NCBI RefSeq assembly: GCF_002216065.1
Contig: NZ_CP022282.1
Coordinates: 310,001-374,000, forward strand
Direction: 5' to 3'
From: Chryseobacterium sp. T16E-39
GTDB lineage: Bacteria > Bacteroidota > Bacteroidia > Flavobacteriales > Weeksellaceae
DNA: 64,000 nt
Shown: piece after piece, positions 61,901-64,000 of the stretch
Layout of the letters: the number at the start of each line of letters is the position of its first letter
Position numbering within the stretch: the first letter of the stretch is position 1
Notes under the pieces: generated by a model
Seen by the model: only the letters and a program-made list of their open reading frames with translations
Databases searched by the model: none
Told to the model about the DNA's origin: nothing
Translations under genes and position numbers: made by a program

Positions 61901-64000
61901 TGAATATTCCGGGAATATTAAATTGCTTTTTGCCTACAATCACAACGATAAAAAATCAACTGCTATACAGCAAATGGCAGGTGGATTTGCCAGAACCCTG
62001 GCTTATGAGAACCCTAGAATTTCTATTCTAAGTCTTGGCATCAGTGAAGAAGATAGCTCTTCTTATCAGGATATCATCATTCAGGAGATGATGCATTATG
62101 TAATGGCACCTCTGTTAGAAGTAATATATCGTAACGGACGAAGAGAAGAGAGAACTATAGTTCCGGTAAAACAACAGAACAACCAATCATCAGAACTATT
62201 GCTAAAGGAAAACGGTTGCTACATCATTACTGGTGGTACTGGTGGTTTAGGAATGGTGTTCGCGTCTTATCTTGCGGAACATTATAAGGCTAATATCGTA
62301 TTGATCGGCCGAAGTTTAAAGAATGAAGCTATTGAAGATAAGCTTCAGCAGCTGCAACAACTTGGAGGAAATGCAGCATATTACAGAGCCAATGTAGCGG
62401 ATAAAAGAGCATTATCAGTAGCGATTTCCAAAATCAAAAAGAAATTTAAAACCATTAATGGAATCATTCACGCAGCAGGACTGATTGAAGATTCTTTTAT
62501 CATTAATAAAAAAGCAGATTCATTCGAAAGGGTGATCACTCCAAAAGTATATGGAACCATCAATTTAGATGAATGCCTTCAGAATGAGGTGCTTGATTTC
62601 TTCATCGTATTCTCTTCAATCGCTTCATTAATGCCTAATCAGGGACAGTGTGACTATGCTTCCGCGAACAATTTCCTTGATCATATGATGGAGATCAGAA
62701 ACAGAAGGGAAATAGAAAAAGGGAATCAAGGAATCAGTCTGGCCATTAACTGGCCACTTTGGGAAAGTGGTGGAATTACGGTTTCTGACGAAGAAAGAGA
62801 ACATTTATGGCAGGTATTCGGTATGAAACCGATGCTTAATGAAGATGCATTAAAAGGCTTCCTGAAATTACTAACCACAGGTAATACTTCAACACAGGCA
62901 GTATTGATCGAAGGAATTGCAAATAAAATAGAATCTCATCTTAGTGTTGAGCACGTATTCGAGCATGCTAATATTGAAAACAGAGAGTCTGAAAAAGGTG
63001 ATTTCTCTTCAGTACTTAGAAGCATGATTACTGATATTCTACCCAAAACTTCAGTGATAACAGATACAGATAGCTTTAATAAATTAGGATTAGATTCTTC
63101 AGGACTGGTAAAGCTTTCTGCAAAGTTGACCGAATATGTGGGTGCAACAATCAATCCGGTTTTATTGATTGAATATAATACCATTAAAGACCTTGCTGCT
63201 AATATTGCAACAGAGATTCCTTCTTTTGATCCCGAAAAGGTGATGGAATCTTTAGCAAACGACGCTGCAAAAAGTTATATAACAACTACTTCATTGGTAG
63301 ATGCAGAACGATCAGACTTAAAGAACTTACTGTTTAGAAAACGATACAGCAATGAAGAATTTTTCATGCAGGATCACGTCGTGGATGGAAAATACAATGT
63401 TCCTGGAGCCTGTTATATTGAAATGGGAAGACAGGCGGCCACATTGCTTGGTAAAAGAATATGCAGCCTATCCAATAATTACTGGCCGGAAGTGTTGTCT
63501 TCTGCAGGACCAGCGATCAATGCCTATATTCAGATGGTACCCAAAGGTTCATTATATGCTTACGAGATATTCAGTGAGGATACGAATGGCCGAAAAACAG
63601 TACATGCAATGGGGGATGTGAATATGGACACTGTTATAGAACCGGGTGAACTGGGAACTTTTGATCTTCATGCTGCCAAAGAAAAATTAAACATACACAT
63701 AAGCCGGGAAACGGTTTACGAACAAATCATCGCTGAAGGATTGCATGTAGGACCTTCTTTTATGCCGATGAAGGAGTTATGGACGAATAAAGAAGAGGCT
63801 TTAGGACACCTGATCCTGCCTTTACATGTTGCAGAAACATTACCGGATTATATTTTGCATCCGAGTATGCTAACAGGAGTGTTCCAGACCGCTATTATTA
63901 ATAATAAGCCAAATGGCTTAGAAAACTCCAAATACATTCCGGTAGCCATAGATGAGATTGTATTTACAGGTCAGATTCCTGCCGAATGCTATATACATAC
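58926..64000 (+). CDS. Modular trans-AT-type polyketide synthase KS-DH-KR-ACP-DH* (3' truncated by window)
   Basis: 1691 codons open to the window edge. The KS (about residues 18-450) has all catalytic residues: Cys188 in DTACSSSLVA, His323 in EAHGTATPLGDP, His364 in NIGHLESAAG. No acyltransferase domain follows; the linker ends in GYPFERRRCW (about 555-565), so malonyl units must come from a separate AT. The DH (about 590-890) has HVVKGECMMPG (His616) and LLDGVFQ (Asp775). The KR has TGGTGGLG (about 1100-1110) and Tyr1244 in CDYASANNF. The ACP has Ser1391 in LGLDSSG. A second DH fold follows: HVVDGKYNVPG (His1484) but MLTGVFQ, with Thr1650 in place of the catalytic Asp. The first residues lack an obvious loading domain or docking helix. 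The product is unknown; the rest lies beyond 64000. Confidence 0.93.
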   Translation, partial: MEDFSKTNLQLENQLNSKDIAVIGMSCRFPGADNYHDFWNNLINGTFSVTEIPESRWDWREYYGDPASDTPKTNSKWGGFIEDMDKFDPLFFNISPKEAKYIDPQHRIFLESAWHAVEDAGYSTESLSGKKVGVYVGVSKNDYAEMLQSTHQEISSFVSTGTVHSILANRVSFFLDIRGKSEVVDTACSSSLVALHNAIRDIRAGNCESALVGGVNALITPTMYLSHGKSGMLSSEGKCKTFDESSDGYVRGEGVGCIFIKPLAAAIADNDPIIGVIKGTAVNHNGRSNSLTSPSVRAQAEVINAALEDAELEAGQVSYVEAHGTATPLGDPIEISALKKVFSQYGAEENINCTLGALKTNIGHLESAAGIAGLIKVLLCMRNQQIPGILHHKKLNPYIDLKGSPFAISTQPTEWKPSEKGIQSGPLSAGVSSFGMGGVNAHVILQAYEGEQVRVNSEERINYTIPLSARTEKQLKLYAERITDFIRKNSTELRIQDIAFTLQNGRDTMAAKAVFAVSDVEDLIAQLEEYSSTGKIAKTDINAENQQADGVRISLPGYPFERRRCWMDGAAVSVAASSQVIVHEVGSLLMQFSNKDQQQWEYETLLKSTDYFIRDHVVKGECMMPGVAYLEIARSVAEKACGRTVSELNDVCWMHSVKVYEENVPLQIKLIPVNTGFSFEITTAEGVHSNGNILLKSNTVAAGSIDVQKIKQRCSIEKTAAEIYQEFEKEGLAYKETFQTITTGFFAADEAICILKPTLKENQVSSKVWEPSLLDGVFQTVVGLCIWGNVENQHQLLPFYLKSVRCYSNLADAHYAYVKKSDTYQGGNRFSFDMFLCDEQGNVILEFNEFVKRAYKSGSITIEETVEPVIESLHYTADWLERPLGIHAERPASVIIFDTDASLLESIQEKLPYATTVLILPGDSYEKKDQYTYQLDAKDAASFKNLTKDLAEDGIVTDNLIYRWSMSRGELVAENMQDIYALLYLSQALITAEYSGNIKLLFAYNHNDKKSTAIQQMAGGFARTLAYENPRISILSLGISEEDSSSYQDIIIQEMMHYVMAPLLEVIYRNGRREERTIVPVKQQNNQSSELLLKENGCYIITGGTGGLGMVFASYLAEHYKANIVLIGRSLKNEAIEDKLQQLQQLGGNAAYYRANVADKRALSVAISKIKKKFKTINGIIHAAGLIEDSFIINKKADSFERVITPKVYGTINLDECLQNEVLDFFIVFSSIASLMPNQGQCDYASANNFLDHMMEIRNRREIEKGNQGISLAINWPLWESGGITVSDEEREHLWQVFGMKPMLNEDALKGFLKLLTTGNTSTQAVLIEGIANKIESHLSVEHVFEHANIENRESEKGDFSSVLRSMITDILPKTSVITDTDSFNKLGLDSSGLVKLSAKLTEYVGATINPVLLIEYNTIKDLAANIATEIPSFDPEKVMESLANDAAKSYITTTSLVDAERSDLKNLLFRKRYSNEEFFMQDHVVDGKYNVPGACYIEMGRQAATLLGKRICSLSNNYWPEVLSSAGPAINAYIQMVPKGSLYAYEIFSEDTNGRKTVHAMGDVNMDTVIEPGELGTFDLHAAKEKLNIHISRETVYEQIIAEGLHVGPSFMPMKELWTNKEEALGHLILPLHVAETLPDYILHPSMLTGVFQTAIINNKPNGLENSKYIPVAIDEIVFTGQIPAECYIH

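Noticed and set aside
59378..63184. Minus-strand and alternative-frame ORFs of 60-90 codons inside the polyketide synthase
   Set aside because: The long plus-strand frame carries all PKS motifs; the others are shadows without recognisable features.
1..64000. CRISPR arrays, rRNA genes, prophage or transposase genes
   Set aside because: No regularly spaced repeats, no rRNA-like sequence and no transposase or phage structural gene were seen on either strand.

Overview
The window looks like chromosome of a flavobacterium (Bacteroidota), probably a Chryseobacterium-type member of the Weeksellaceae. The evidence is low GC, Bacteroidota promoter elements (TTG / TAnnTTTG with spacers near 20), weak Shine-Dalgarno sites, exported proteins whose signal peptides end in AQ, and many AraC, MarR and LytTR regulators. 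The genus is inference; no rRNA or intact tRNA gene is present.

Left end (1-4300): a very AT-rich accessory segment with the tail of an unknown gene, a KAP P-loop ATPase and a frameshifted ApeA-like HEPN protein. This resembles an abortive-infection or anti-phage module. It is followed by about 770 gene-free bases holding a large inverted repeat and a 20-base segment that resembles the 3' end of a tRNA-Ser gene, a plausible integration (att) scar.

4.3-16 kb: a lipoprotein hydrolase, a CPBP protease, a frameshifted beta-barrel gene preceded by a 23-codon relic of a membrane-protein gene, then OsmC, an AraC regulator and an exported oxidative-repair set: PrxQ-type peroxiredoxin, thioredoxin, MsrA, MsrB and DsbD. 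Most of these have signal peptides, so they form an envelope peroxide and methionine-sulfoxide repair pathway fed with electrons by DsbD. A paralogous AraC/membrane-protein pair lies at 39.9-41.5 kb. Four promoters at the two loci share a 21-bp-period direct repeat at exactly the same distance from the -7 element, which points to one regulon.

14.6-31 kb: HxlR with an aldo/keto reductase, an ABC exporter, a second AraC system (deaminase, DsrE-like protein, Old Yellow Enzyme; the last two share one promoter architecture), an AzoR - PaxB-like membrane protein - DJ-1 operon, a MATE pump, a MarR-GNAT fusion with a 14-bp-arm operator, and a MarR/UspA operon.

31-41.5 kb: a propeller-type sensor kinase with a NarL-type regulator, a Skp-like chaperone, two exported phosphoesterase-type enzymes, TetR plus MFS, and the second AraC/membrane-protein locus. 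41.6-58.1 kb: two autoregulatory-looking oxidoreductase-AraC operons sharing a 23-bp-period operator, small membrane proteins, a Crp/Fnr protein, an SRPBCC protein, a GlxA-type regulator, a methyltransferase, an M13 peptidase, an aldo/keto reductase, a LytS/LytTR-type two-component pair and an outer-membrane barrel.

Right end (58.9-64.0 kb): the first 1691 codons of a modular polyketide synthase, KS-DH-KR-ACP-DH*, with no acyltransferase domain (trans-AT type). The second DH-like domain lacks the usual catalytic Asp. The gene runs off the window, so the rest of the cluster cannot be seen.
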